A DNA stretch of 64,000 nt from Hemileia vastatrix (taxonomy: Eukaryota > Basidiomycota > Pucciniomycetes > Pucciniales > Zaghouaniaceae): assembly GCA_030280995.1 (NCBI GenBank), contig JASXTE010000001.1:534501-598500 (forward strand), in the 5' to 3' direction. The position numbers and the translations under genes were made by a program. The notes under the pieces are model-generated. The model saw only the letters and a list, made by a program, of their open reading frames with translations, was not told where the DNA came from and did not search any database. Shown here in pieces: positions 10,849-22,709 of the stretch. Each line of letters begins with the position of its first letter. Position 1 is the first letter of the stretch.

Positions 10849-12001
10849 TGGCTGGATCACCTGCTTTTAACTAGATCTTCCTTTCTTCACTGCTCCAAAG
10901 GACTATCCTTGAAAACAGTGTATCCACATGTTCAGACCTTGCACTTTCACTCTTCCAACTCCTGAGGCTAAAATCTACAACAGGGATTGTGATTCTTGCT
11001 TCTAAAAAAAGAAAAAATGTGACAGAGACAACAATTATCCTATACCACCACCTTCAACTTCACAAAAATACATCTCTAGATCTCCTACCAGATCCCCAGA
11101 ACTTGGTCCTGCTTCTTCTTCTTTTTCTTCAGCCCCATCCAGAAGATCCTGCCGCTCAGTCCCCAGGACACTCTAAAAGACCTGCTATATTATCTCAAGA
11201 AAAGCCTTTATCTCAGCCAATTAAGATAAAACTGCTTCAAAATTAGCTCCCAGGGTGCTAGACCGAATCCAGATGGCCCACCTTCTTCGCTAGGAAGTGA
11301 AAATCAGGCTCAAAACCTTCAAAATCAGCCAAATACCGCAAGCAAACACATATAACACCACACAACAACCTCCTAGTACTCCCAGAGCACAGTAACATCC
11401 TCATTCTAGTTCATCTTCTCAAAACCATTTAGAGTATGATCCTGCTACTACATCCATTCAAAATCCTTCAACAGTCCAGATTCTGACTGCTTACAAATTT
11501 GTTGAGCTTCCAATCTGTAAGTACCAAACTAATAAATCCAATTTCTTCAATAAAAAACAATTACTTATACAATTCTTCTGTTTAGTTGGCACCCCACCTC
11601 CTGAAGCTACTATTGGGATTGGCCAACCTCTGAAAACCACATTAACACTGGATTACACCAATATGAAGTAACACCTAAGTATGATGTGTTCAAACATGTT
11701 TAAAGCCTTTGCTCTTCATGGGAAATTAAATGACTTTGAGAAGAACCTGAGGAAAAAACTTCTTGACAACCACTGGAAGATGTCTAGAGTAATTAACTAC
11801 ACCTTCCAATACTTAATCCCAGCTTCTTCTACTTCTACCCAAAAATTACCTTCCAATACAGTTCCTGACCATTACAATCCTTACACTCTCTCCAGCCAAT
11901 TACACCACAAGGAACACAGTTCTTCCACCAATCCCAACAAAAAACAAAAATTCCAACATAATCTGGACCAACCGTCAAAGGCTTCTTCTTCCAGACATTA
12001 A
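10849..12001 (+). pseudogene. Antisense gene 2 of element B' (Zn2Cys6-type), broken
   Basis: It is homologous to 45080-46677 in element B. The start ATGGCTGGATC at 10849 aligns with the B start. Around 10895-11030 the translated cluster reads KQC-x3-F-R-P-C ... C-D-S-C-F-(stop)-K-K-K-K-C; this copy keeps Cys 5 (C-D-S-C) that B has lost, but has a stop where Cys 1 lies nearby and a stop inside the second half. A Ser/Pro-rich middle follows. The intron found in B is conserved (GTAAGT at 11518, ending TTTAG near 11585), then the C-terminal domain with LTLDYTNMK and FEKNLRKKLLDNHWKMSR. Stops and frameshifts leave it non-functional. Confidence 0.7.
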
Positions 12002-13314
12002 TAAAAATAATAAAAGAAATTAATAATTCACTAAATAGAGAAAACAATAATAATTAGCAGATATATAAAAAAATTGGTTTTATATTCATATTTATTTTTA
12101 TTTTTTATTTTTTAATTTTTAATTTTAATTTTATTTTTTTAATATATTCCTACTTAAAACTACTAACATACTAAAAAAACTTGAAAAGAATTAAAAAAAT
12201 TTCCCAAAAAAATGAGAGCTGAGAAATTAAAATGAAATGAATAACAATAATATGAAATAAAAAATAATTACAAATGGTATCCCCCAGCCAATTGATGAGC
12301 TGAACAACTGATACCTTACCCACATTTAAGTGCACCTTGATATGGATAAAACTTTAAATGATTTTTAAATGATTTGAGATAGAAATAAATTAAGAATAAT
12401 AATATAAAGATAAAATGAAATGAATAGAAATTAAAGTAAATAATAAAAATGAGATAAAGATAAAAAATAAAATAGCATTTCCTGGACAATTGATGAGCCT
12501 TTCCCCACCAATCATTTCCCACATCCAGGTGACCCTGATGTGGTGACACCATATAATATAATTTTGTGATTTTTCCTGCTTTATATCCTAATAACCCCCA
12601 CAAAAGAATTAAAATATCAAAGAAAGAAAAAGAAAAAGTCCAGCTCCTTAGAGAGTCCAGTCCAAGAAAATGATCACTGAGTGGGCTCCTTGCAATAAGT
12701 AAAAATGATGGGAGACAACCAGTGATCCACCACCAATCCAAATAGAACAAAGAAGCCAGTCCCAAGCCAGTTTAAAGAAATAGTGGACTTGAAACCTGAA
12801 TAACAAAAACCAGAACTAGGATTCAGCTAGGACAAACAAAATAATTGAAACAGACATTATGAGATAGCTTTTCAACAGAGCAGCTAGCTCATTGGTTACC
12901 CCCACACTTGCTAAAATAAAATCTAGAAGCCCCCCCTGGGTACCTTCTAAGAAAAAACACAACATTCAGCACAATAAACCAAAACCTAAAAGTGTGAAGA
13001 GTCCAGCACTTGAAAACCAAAAGAATTTCCAGTTTAAAGTCATAGAGGACTAAAACCTGTGAAGAGAAACCAATACTGGGGTTCAACCAAATTAAGAGAA
13101 GGGGATGGAAACAGACAATCTGGGGTAACTGTTCTACAGAGCAGTTAGCCCATCAGTTACCCCTGCACTTGCCAAGATCAAATCTAGAAGCCCCACCCAT
13201 GGGTAGCTTCTAACAATAGATTTCCAACAAAAAAGATGCACAGAATTACCCACAATCCAAAATTTAAAGAATGGTACATAGTTTATCCTCCTTGCAGAGT
13301 CAATCCTCTTCACT
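12002..13314 (-). repeat. Non-coding 3' region of element B' with hairpin modules
   Basis: The region is AT-rich with repeated stem-loops. Stem GGTATC 12276-12281 pairs with GATACC 12310-12315 around CCAATTGATGAGC. A degenerate second copy with a CCACATC/GATGTGG hairpin spans 12474-12560. GGGGTAACTG 13122-13131 pairs with CAGTTACCCC 13153-13162, with a decayed copy near 12860-12905. The same modules are in element B at 46828-47765. No protein-coding signal. Confidence 0.7.
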
Positions 13315-16180
13315 TCAAGTGCCTCTTGGGTAAAATCTCTTCACCTGAAAAGCAGCCACTTTCTTTTTTAAGACTGCACCATCTAACTCCTCCAAAACAA
13401 AAGAACCTCCAGACACCTGAGATCTGACTCTGTAAGGCCCATTCCATCTTTCAGCAAACATTTTTCCCCACTGACTCTCCAAACTTCTACTATACACCAA
13501 AACCAAAAAACCAGGTTTCAAGGGATTCCTGAGTCTATGAGCCAACTTCTTGTCCCAGTATCTGACTGATTGATTTCTTATCTTCATCATTCTAGAGTAT
13601 GCCTTCTCTTGACATTCCTCTTTAAATTCCAACTGTTGCAACCTGGAGCAGAGCAAATCTTCTGTTGAGCACACATCATCTCAATCAATTCCAAGATAAG
13701 AGAAAGCCTCTAAATCCACTGGTAGAAAAGCTTTCTGTCCCAAAATTAATTCATAAGGGTAATAGCCAGCTGTCCTTTTCACAGTGACCCTATCAGCAAA
13801 TAACACCAAGGGTAAATAATGCCTCCACTTTTCAGCACTATCTCCACACATCTTCACCAAAGCATTCTTGTTAACTTGATGGACTCTTTCAACCATGCCT
13901 TCAGCTTCAGGATAATAAGGTGTAGTAACTCTAACTTTAGAACCAATACTTGCCACAGCCTTTTTGAATTCAGCTCCAAACTCTGGCCCACCATCAACAG
14001 TTACCGATTTCATCAACCCATATCTAAACACCTATTCCATCTTTATAAACTCTGCCACATTTTTAGCAGTGAAATTAACCAGAGAAAATACCTCAACCCA
14101 ACCAGAAAAATAATTCCTGGTAAAAATCAAGTATTTATACCTTCCCCCTTTAATATGGACAGCATCCAAACTGAATCTTCCAAACTCAGTTGATTCACCA
14201 GTAGCACAACCAATCTCTGTAGGTTTCAAGTGACTTCTTCTTTGACATTCTTCACAAGATTGAACCCAACCATGCACAGTTAACTTCATACCTGGTCACC
14301 AAAATCTATCTTCTACTCTTGGATAAGTCTTCCTAAAGCCTCTATGACCAAGGTCTTCATGCAAAGACTTCAACACAACTTCTTGACCCTTCTTCTGAGT
14401 ATTTACTACTTGAGGATTTGGATTTCTCATCCTCATCAACCTCCTTGCTGAAACATAGAAGCCAGGACTCTTCTTCTTGATTTCCAACCAAGTATCATCA
14501 TCACAAATATCTGGCTTCTCCAAGGTTAACAGATATTACACCATAGTAAAATAAAGCACAGACTGACCCAGGTCTCATCTTCAAAGTCAAACAAAACAGC
14601 ATCCAAGGGTACAACCCTGTCATAAAAATCACCAGTGTACACATGAGCCACTTGACCAGCCCAACCAGGACACCTATCCCTAAATTTTGGTACATCCTTT
14701 TTCTTCCACTGAATCTTAAGAGAGTCCAGTTCACTAAAAAAAACACCAATTCAAAATTTGAGCCATCCCAAGCAACAGCCCCATCTTCATCAACAAAGAT
14801 ATTCTGATCAAAAGAATCAAGATCAGAACCAGCCAGTTTAATCTCTTGGGGGAGGAGAGAACAATTTTCCAGTTTATCCTCATGGGGGAGGAGAGAATAA
14901 TCTTCAGCGCCCTTTGTTCTGGCCTTAACCACTGGGACATCTTCATCAAATTCTTCAGAATCAGAATCTTCATCTGCTGGTGTTCTCCTTGATAATCCAT
15001 CAGGCATTGTAAAAGTTTTTCCAGGTTTGTGTACTAGGTCAAAAGAAAAATGCTGAATAAATGCCGCCCATCTAGTCATTGGAGCATTTGGAAGACAAGG
15101 TTTATTGATCATTTGAACCAAAGATTTAGCATCCACCTGCAGCTCAAAACTCTGAACCCACAAAACAGTTTGAAGCTTCTTTAAAATTTTTTCTACATTA
15201 TGCAATTCTAACTTAGGTTGAGAATATCTAGATTCAATCTCATTAAATACCACTGACTCATACCTTACTGGACTGACCCTCCCAAATTTATCTTCCTGAG
15301 ACAAAACAGCACCAGCAGCAATATAAGTTGATTCCACTGCCAGATAAATTTTTCCAGCACCAGCACCATAATCCAACTTGTGAAGAATAATATCTTCACC
15401 TACAACCTTTTTGAACTTTAGAAAATTCTCTTCACACTCTTCAGTTCATTCCCAATCTGTATCTTTCCTTTTCAGCCTCCTTAAAGGTGAATCCAAAAAA
15501 GAAAAATCTTTAATAAAAATTCTGACATACACACACACCCCCAAAATTCTCCTGATTTTGGTAGTATTTTTAGGCCTTGGCCATGACTAAATTTAATTAA
15601 TATTTTTCTTTTCCATAATCCTTCCCTCTTTACATACCACATGACCCAAAATTTCCAGAGCAGGAACACAACAACAAAGATTTGACTCAAAGATGGTCAA
15701 ACCAGCCTCTTCAATCCTAAACAACACTATCTCTAGAGTAATTGCATAATCCCAAACAAACCTCCTTATACCTGGGTTCTCCTTCAGCACCTCATTCACA
15801 TAATCAGTTGATGGTCCTTTGATTACATTATAATCAATAAAAATACCAGCATGAGTAGGAACCTCATCCTGTAAAATCCAAGCCATTTGTGCTTTATATA
15901 CTGCTACTGATATAGTTGATCCTTGAGGCAATGTAGGGAGCTAAAATCTTCCCACATGAGTCTAAAATGTTGAAAGCGGCTGTTAATTAATGTGAAACTC
16001 CCTTTTATTATAAACACCCATAATATCACCCAAAAGATAGCACACCCTTCCAGAAAATGCTTCCACAAAGTCCTCTGCACTTGGAAGCATACCAGAATCC
16101 TTAATAGTGACTCTATTTAAGGCTCTTATATCATGCACCACCCTCAGCTTCCCATTCTGCTTCTTTACACAGCCTTAGGA
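13315..16180 (-). pseudogene. Element B' pol remnant: RT end, RNase H, integrase
   Basis: Reading on the minus strand: at 15593-15931 the end of RT has an active-site box that reads FIDYN instead of FIDDG, so the second Asp is lost. At 14501-15376 is RNase H (LAVEST..., LELHNVEKIL, LQVDAKSLVQM). At 14032-14523 is the integrase zinc region (HEDLGHRG, CEECQRR). At 13681-14031 is the catalytic core (VTVDGGPEF, PYYPEAEGMVERVHQ). At 13315-13674 is the C-terminal domain (WNGPYRVRSQ...). Frames change at each joint. Gag, protease and the N-terminal RT are deleted. Where B has stops, this copy keeps Glu or Trp codons, so the two copies decayed independently. Confidence 0.9.
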
Positions 16181-16340
16181 GGGACCAAATCCAACTAGAG
16201 AGAAGACCCCCTAGACCAACCACAGAGAAATACAGCACCAACAATCTACAATCCACAAAGGGTACACAAAAGAAAAGAGTTCAACAGTAACAGAGATTCC
16301 AAAAGCTAGCTAATCATCACCCCATTCTGGGTGCCAGAAA

Positions 16341-17381
16341 TGTAGACAATCCAATAGTACTAGCTATTTGTCTTGACAAAGGGAGTTGGAGTAAAACTGG
16401 AGAAAAAAACCCCTGTCACTTTGAGAAATACCAGGTGAGATTTACTTGCTACAGAAAATTATAGACTGTTACAATACCCCTTCCAACACACTTCTTGACT
16501 GCTTAACAAGTCAAGAATGTAGCCTAGATAGACCACAGACCAAAGAGAACCCAAAATGAAGAAAGATCCAAACCAGAAAACCAAAACACTGTGCGCTTGT
16601 TTCACAGAAAACAGCAATAATACTTGATGCAGGTTGCAAAGATACACCCGAGAAACCAGTTGCCAAAATTGATTTAAATGAAGAACTAAGCTTGCAACAA
16701 ACATGGCCAATTGTGGCCAAAAAACAGTGAAAACTGAGTGCGAAACAAAGATATAATTACCAGATGGTTGTATGATAATTAAGGCTGCCCCAAACTGTCT
16801 TTTTTTCAGTATGTACACACAGACAACCCATCTAAAAATCCATGCACAGCAATAAATTTGGCTCTTTTGACAAAAAAATTGAATAAAAACCCTCTAGAAA
16901 CGCTCCCCAGCCTTCTATAACTAAGGTGGGCAGACCTCCCAGAAGCCAGAAAACCACCAAAAACATCTAATAAAGCCCTAAACACTTAGAAAAATCTACT
17001 ACAACTACTAAAACCCTTAAAACACAAAGTTAAGCTATGACAATGCTGTGACATAAAATATAGAGCCAAATTAGCTCTACTTAATGGTACTAAGCACTTA
17101 ATCCTAAGACTTAAGGTTAGCCCCCAAAACACAAAAAATAAAATTAAACAGCTATCTTATAGAAATGACTCCTTAAAGCTTGGAATGTAAAAATTATCAT
17201 CAAGACATCATATATAAAGAAAAGCCGGGGCTATCCATTGCTAGTGTTCACATACCCATAGTTCCAATATTCACAGGGTAAAACCAAAATAACACGTAAT
17301 TATTTGACCAATATCAATTAAGAGATACACAAACAGTGCAATACAGACCAACAAAAGCCTCTGCCAATGTTGAAGACCACA
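16341..17381 (-). repeat. 5' LTR of element B'
   Basis: It begins TGTAGACAATCC and ends TGAAGACCACA and is about 1.04 kb. The adjacent primer site (complement of about 16324-16336) reads TGGCACCCAGAATGGGG, a mutated form of TGGCGCCCAACGTGGGG in element B. It is more diverged from its partner LTR than the two B LTRs are from each other, so B' is older. Confidence 0.9.
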
Positions 17382-17520
17382 CCAGAATTGACTTATCTGG
17401 TTACTTTTTTTGCAAGATATGCTTCAGCTCCTGGTGATGAAGAGTGGAAAGCGTTATCTCATTTATTACGGTACCTCCAATTTAAAAAGGACCTCAAGCT
17501 AAATTTTTTTCCCAAAACAG
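17382..17520 (+). pseudogene. Copia RNase H region, left half
   Basis: One open frame reads PELTYLVTFFARYASAPG, EEWKALSHLLRYLQ and KDLKLNFFPK. This is the copia motif between RT and RNase H (R-P-D/E-L-x-Y-x-V-x-x-x-x-R-x...P...H/W-x-A-x-x-x-x-L-R-Y-L). It is cut at 17520 by the TGTGG start of the family C LTR and resumes at 30235, beyond element C. Confidence 0.8.
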
Positions 17521-18675
17521 TGTGGTACACGCCTCGCAGGAATTTTGATTTTGGACCAATCAGCTTGCATAGTCCAGGAAGAAGAAAGGGGATTCATAGC
17601 GCAGTAGGTAGTGCTAAACTATAATACATATTTGTGTGTTTCAAGAACAAAGGGAAATAGAAGCAGGGAAGAAGATTCAGGGTCTGTGCGCTTGGATTTG
17701 GCAGTAGGATGCACTGCACAATGGGGGATTGTGTGTTATCAATTTAGGACTGCAAGCACTGAACAATATGGATTTGGATTTTCCAATAATTGTGTGTTAT
17801 GCTTTAAGGAAGGACTTGAGTGCATAGTATACTGCACCATGGCAAGTGTGGTAACTTACTGAAACAGGTAATGTATGAGGTTAACTAGTTAAGTGAGTTG
17901 TCAGAACTATGTACTTAGTAATGAAGTAAGGAGAGCGGGGACTCAATAACAAAGCTACCCAAGAGTCAAGGCAACTAAGATCAGCGTTAGAAGGAGTCAA
18001 AACTTGGAAGCAGCACTGAAACGAAACAAAGGTACATTCAGGAGCGCGCATGTAGAGTATGAGTGAAACAAGTTAATACTAGGTTTAGTAAGCATAGGAG
18101 TCAGCACTGGAGATTCACTAGGGAACTGTGTTTTGAGCCCTGGAAAAATATAAAAAAGGGTATCACATCTAGTAATAAAGGAAGGAGAACACTTGACAAA
18201 TTATTAGTTAACAAGCAAATAGTTAATAATTTTGAAGTCAAGTATAAGATATAAGATTTTCTGCAATCATTTGTTTGAGAATATATTAGAGATTTTTCTG
18301 AGTCTTTTTGTAATTTGTGCGTCTGTGTGTGTATTTCTTATAGTATAAGTGAAAGATCACAACATAGAGAGAATATATAGATTCAGTAGAATTGACTAGT
18401 ATTAGAGTTATTTTATTGCTATAATAAGGAATATTCAAAGAGAGCGCTTCAGGAGGGAGTAGCTGTGAATATTAGCGCTTGTTAAGAATAGAAATATTCA
18501 GATAGTAATACTTGTTTTTTCTCAACTTATAAACTTTCTAATCACATATTAGTGTTACACATTATTGCGCTGTCCTTAAAAATAAGAGTGGAAGGCACTT
18601 ATTTTTAGAAATTAAAAAGGAGAACCAACCCATCTCGCCTTGTGTCTACTGCTTAGTACTTTAGAACTCTCTACA
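17521..18675 (+). repeat. 5' LTR of element C
   Basis: It starts TGTGGTACACGCC and ends GAACTCTCTACA. A TATA-like AAAAATATAAAAAAGG lies near 18143-18158, a plausible promoter. Four relatives occur in the window: 1016-1424 (partial), 24361-25574, 29063-30234, and this one. Open frames inside it (17611-17862) recur at 29153-29404 and reflect LTR homology, not a gene. Confidence 0.93.
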
Positions 18676-18676
18676 A

Positions 18677-18695
18677 TTGGTGTCACAACAGTGGC
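18677..18695 (+). promoter_or_regulatory. Primer binding site of element C
   Basis: TTGGTGTCACAACAGTGGC begins one base after the LTR end. TGGTGTCA-type sites next to a 5' LTR are typical tRNA-primed minus-strand start sites of gypsy elements. The priming tRNA was not identified. Confidence 0.75.
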
Positions 18696-18921
18696 TTAAT
18701 TGTAACTAGTGTTTTGATTAGATTGTTTGGTTTTCAGGGTTTTGTCAAGAGGATGTGATCAAGCCGGCGCTTCAGCAGGAGAGTTGTAGGGTCTACAATG
18801 AGTGGATCAAATGCCATTATCAGAGGATAGCGTAGGGCTGTATTGTGAATATAGTTGGGTTTAACTACCAAGTGTGTGTTTATTATATTTGTGATCTCTG
18901 TTTTGATTTCATATTTCAAAA

Positions 18922-19935
18922 ATGAATCCTACTGAGACTACATCTAAGGGATGTCAGGAGAGGGTTAAAACGCCTAATTTGAAGGCGTCCTTAATAATTA
19001 GATGTAAAGATGAAAGTTTGAGTTTTGCAGGTATTAATACCAAGAAGTTCTTATGAAGGTTTGAGAAAGAAGCTGAGGTGCATAGAGCAACGGAGTATGA
19101 TATGGTGCTTCAAGTGCTTTTCTTTGTCTCTAATGAGTGAAAAGACAATTTAGAGGACTTATAGGGGAATGAAGAGTGAAATTAGTCAGAGCTAAAAGAA
19201 CAGATGCTCAAGAGATGGCCAAAGGTTACCAAGGAAACTAAGTATACAATAAAGGATCTGGATGTCTTGGTAAAGAGGGTCAAAGCTAAAGGGGGTGTTT
19301 GAGACCCTAGGGAATTTCAAAGTTTTAGAGAAGATTTTGATCAAATAGTGGAATATTTAGTCAGTAACAAAGATTTTAGTGATACTAATGCGTCTTTACC
19401 TTGGTTTTGTAAAGTGCTAGCACCAGAAGTTGAAGACTGGGCGAAGAGGCGCTTGGATAACAAAGGGAAGCTAGTCAAGAAGAGGGACGGTAATTATAAG
19501 TACACTGGATTAGAAGAAGTAGAAATGGAAGTGGAAGTGGAAATGAAGTTGCATAAATTTGAGCATTGCGCAGCTAGAGTTGCTTTGGATAACAGGGAGA
19601 TTGACAAAGATGCATCTGGGGTGCGATTGCCTCCTCAGATGTTGTCTCCTAAAGTTAAATTTTTCACTAAAGAGCCGGATTCAGTTATGGCAAGGTTTGA
19701 CGAGTTGGAGAAGAAAATAAATGAAGCAGCAAAGGCAAAAGAATTGGTTAGGCCCAAGAGTTCTCCTCAACCATTACGTTTTGCTACTATGGTATGTTAC
19801 TATTGTAATAAGGAGGGAAATACTAGGATGAGGTGTAATGCGCTTCAAAAGGATAAAGAGGAGAGGGTAGTTTACAAGGATGAAACTATGCTTATGTTGA
19901 AAGATGGGACTCAGCTTGTCAAAGACAAGGATTAA
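18922..19935 (+). pseudogene. Element C gag
   Basis: An ATG at 18922 opens a frame of 338 codons shared with the later open part 19348-19935. It has helical capsid-like sequence with FxxDFDQIVEYLVS (about 19325-19366) matching the FLLQFDPVVEYLVE of element B gag, then a Lys-rich linker and a zinc knuckle CYYCNKEGNTRMRC (C-x2-C-x4-T-x4-C; the usual His is Thr) near 19795-19835. In-frame stops lie at about 19052, 19138, 19161, 19178-19186 and 19300, many where Trp or Cys is expected. The frame ends in TAA at 19933-19935, and the next ORF continues in the same frame. Confidence 0.8.
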
Positions 19936-19938
19936 GGG

Positions 19939-21183
19939 ATGCGAGCCATGGTAATTGATCATATTAATAATAAGTCTATGGAGGGCAGGTCAAGCAAGGG
20001 CAAGAAGCCTGAAGCTAAAGAGAAAGGCAAGGATGAAAAGTCAGTCAATTTAGCAGTTACTTGCGCAGTGTTGGATTTTAAAGTAAAAGAAGTAGTGTTT
20101 GCAGTGCCACTTACTGCAGCGTATTTGGAGATGTTTTCAGCAAAGCACAAGAAAATGGCCCCACCTACAATTAGTAGGCCAAGAAGAGCTGGTGCTAGGT
20201 ATGCTAATCCAGAGAATATGGAGGAAGTAGGGTATACGACTAGAGAGAATACACCTGCACCTATTGAGGATGTTGAAATGGATTGTATGGAACCAGGTGG
20301 TTATGGTGTGTATCATCAGGTAGAAGATCAAACAGCAATGATGGAGGAGTCAGAGGTAGTGCAGCAAAGAGCAGTACCTGCTGAGGGAATGCCAGGCAAA
20401 AGGCACAATACTCCAAAGAATCCACCTTCAAGAGCAAAGGCTGGTGCAAAGGCAACTCAACCTAAATGGAGGATGCAGCGCTTGGTTCAATCTGACTTTC
20501 CTAAGGCAGCTGAGGATTTAGTTGCGCAATGTTTGAAGACTACAGTTTCTGTTCCATTGGGGGTGCTGAAAGCAGTGGCACCAGATGTAGCAAATGGAAT
20601 TGTGGATAAGTGCAGGAAGAAAAGGGTTGCTAATTGCGCTGAGTTTGATGTTTGAGAGCAGTCACTTCAGCCAGTTGTTGGATTACCTAGGGCGCCACAT
20701 TATGCAGGACCCTTAGGGTATTTAACAATTACTGTAAATAGTAAGCAAATTAGAGTGTTAGTGGATTCAGGTTTGCAAATCAACATGGTGTCAGTAGATG
20801 ATACTGTGGAGTTAGGTCTTCCTATTAATGATGGTGAGGGTACTTTCACAGGAATCGGTGGAGGTAGGTTGCCTGTTATAGGTGTAGCAGAGTATGTACG
20901 CACTAGAGTTGCGGGAGCGACAAGGGATATACATTTTAATGTTCCAATGGGTGTAGTTAAACCAGTTTTAGGCACACCATTTCTAATGGATTATTCTGCA
21001 ACTATCGATTATTTTTTAAATAAGACTATTGGAATAAGGATTATGGGTGATGATGGTATTCCAGTGAAAGAAGTCTTAGTAGCACCAAAGGATGGTGGCT
21101 GGGAAACTAAGTACTCTGGACTTGCGCAATTAGAGACAGAAAGAGAGTTTTATGAGGAAGTCTCAGATGATGAGATAGGGTGA
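19939..21183 (+). pseudogene. Element C protease polyprotein part
   Basis: In the same frame as gag after a single stop, a basic/Pro-rich region leads to a helical PKAAEDLVAQCLK...VANGIVDKCRKKR domain (residues about 190-230). This is the pre-protease domain common in basidiomycete gypsy elements. A TGA at 20653 interrupts it. The aspartic protease follows: LVDSGLQINMVS (about 20758-20793) with the D-S-G active site, and GTPFLMDYSA near 20970-21000. It ends with DGGWETKYSGL, matching DGWETRPGL of element B, and a stop at 21181-21183. Confidence 0.85.
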
Positions 21184-22709
21184 CCTCCAGGAAGGTGAAA
21201 ACATTTTCAATAAGGACTGGCATTTTAGGTGTTACTATCTCCCAGGATGAGAGGAACCCAGATAGTGACCACTCAGTCCAAAAAGAAGGGATACGTAAAG
21301 TGGTTCTTCATAGGTGTCGTGGGAATAATACAGTAGAATGTATTGTACCTAAGCTTTTTGATTTCTTTGATTATGGATTTTGTTATGCTTATACTAAAAA
21401 GAAAAGATAAAAACAGGATTTAGGTGTAACCCATGGTTATATTAGAAAGGATTTGATTTTAAGTAATGAAGGGAGCAGCAAGCACTGTTTAGCATCTAAG
21501 TATAAACCAGTGGCTGTCAAGGTTAAGCCAGTAAATGTACCAATGCCGGATTTGAATCCTCCTTTTTAGAGGCCGGCGCTGTCTATGAATCCTTATGATA
21601 CTCCTTTAACAAAGTTTCCACCTGAATTTGTGCCTACTTATAAAATCATGATGGAGAGGCTTCAGATGGTCAATTTTGGACCAGAGGATTGGCTGTTGCA
21701 GGAAGAAAAGAAATTTTTGTTACATGTTATGGTTCTCACAGAAACGGCTATTGAGTTTTCTGAAGAGGAAAGGGGTTTGTTGAAACACTCTTCTGGTAAA
21801 CCTTATATTGTTCCAGTTATACCTCATGCTCTATGGCAAAAGAAGGCTTTTCCAATACCAGAGGCTGTAAGAGAAGAGTATACTGAATTAATTAGGGGAA
21901 GGTTAAGGTCTGGCTTGTATGAACAGTCAATGTCTATTTATTCAAGTCCAGTGGTTTGTGTTGTTAAACATAATGGTAAGTTAAGGGTTGTTCATGATCT
22001 TATGGAGATGAACAAGGTTACGGTAAAGGATGCAGGAATGCCACCAACTCCAGATGAGTTTGTGGATTCTTTTGCGGGACGCGCCTGTTATATATTAGGT
22101 GATATTATGGGAGGATACGATGAGGGAAATTTGGACAAATCATCCAGACCCATGACAACGTTTGAGACCCCACTGGGGTGCTTCAGGTTTACAAGCATAC
22201 CGCAAGGCGCAACAAATTCTGTGGCGGTATACAAAGCACAGATGATGTGGATATTGAAGGATGAAATTCCAGAAGATGTGGGAATTTTTATTGATGATGG
22301 CGGTATAAAAGGACCAGCCAGCAATTATGATGGGGAGGTGTTAGAGGAGAATCCGTATATTAGAAGGTTTTTTTGGGAATATGCGATTACCCTGAAAAGA
22401 GTTCTATTCAGGATAGAAGAGGCAGGATTAATGATCTCTGGATCCAAGTTTGCTTGTTGTGTTCCAGCGCTAGATATAGTGGGACATGTGGTATTCAAGG
22501 AAGGGAGGATCATTGTGGAAAAGCAGAAGAATAAGGTGCTTACATGGCCGAGGCCAAGAAATACTATGGAAGTTAAAGGATTTTTAGGCATTTTTACATA
22601 TATAAGAATTTTTATTTGAGATTTTGCTTTGTTGTCCTCACCTTTAGGGCGCATCACACAAAAAGATGTTGTATGGGATTGGATGCAGGAATGAAATGAG
22701 TGATTTGAG
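21180..22709 (+). pseudogene. Element C reverse transcriptase
   Basis: A linker ORF overlaps the protease stop in a -1/+2 frame, the same relative shift as in element B. After stops at 21408 and about 21430-21580, the RT proper is open from 21585 to 22619. It contains YSSPVVCVVKHNGKLRVVHD (about 21940-22000), LGDIMGGYDE, TSIPQGATNS and the catalytic box IFIDDGG (about 22285-22305, both Asp intact), then AWPRPRN-type TWPRPRNT. TGA codons at 22617, 22693 and 22705 break the thumb/connection, where element B has sense codons. Confidence 0.9.

Larger units (their letters stand above)
8282..17381 (-). mobile_element. Ty3/gypsy element B' (family B), old, deleted copy
   Basis: Two LTRs related to those of element B (8282-8911 and 16341-17381) enclose a minus-strand pol remnant and plus-strand accessory genes. 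A polypurine tract next to the left LTR (complement of 8912-8921) shows that the left LTR is the 3' LTR, so sense is minus. Compared with B, the gag, protease and first RT part are deleted: homology stops near 16174 and the leader resumes shortly before 16341. Target duplication is not visible (TCAT versus CCAG), and the copia host lost its RT at this site, so insertion was followed by rearrangement. Confidence 0.85.
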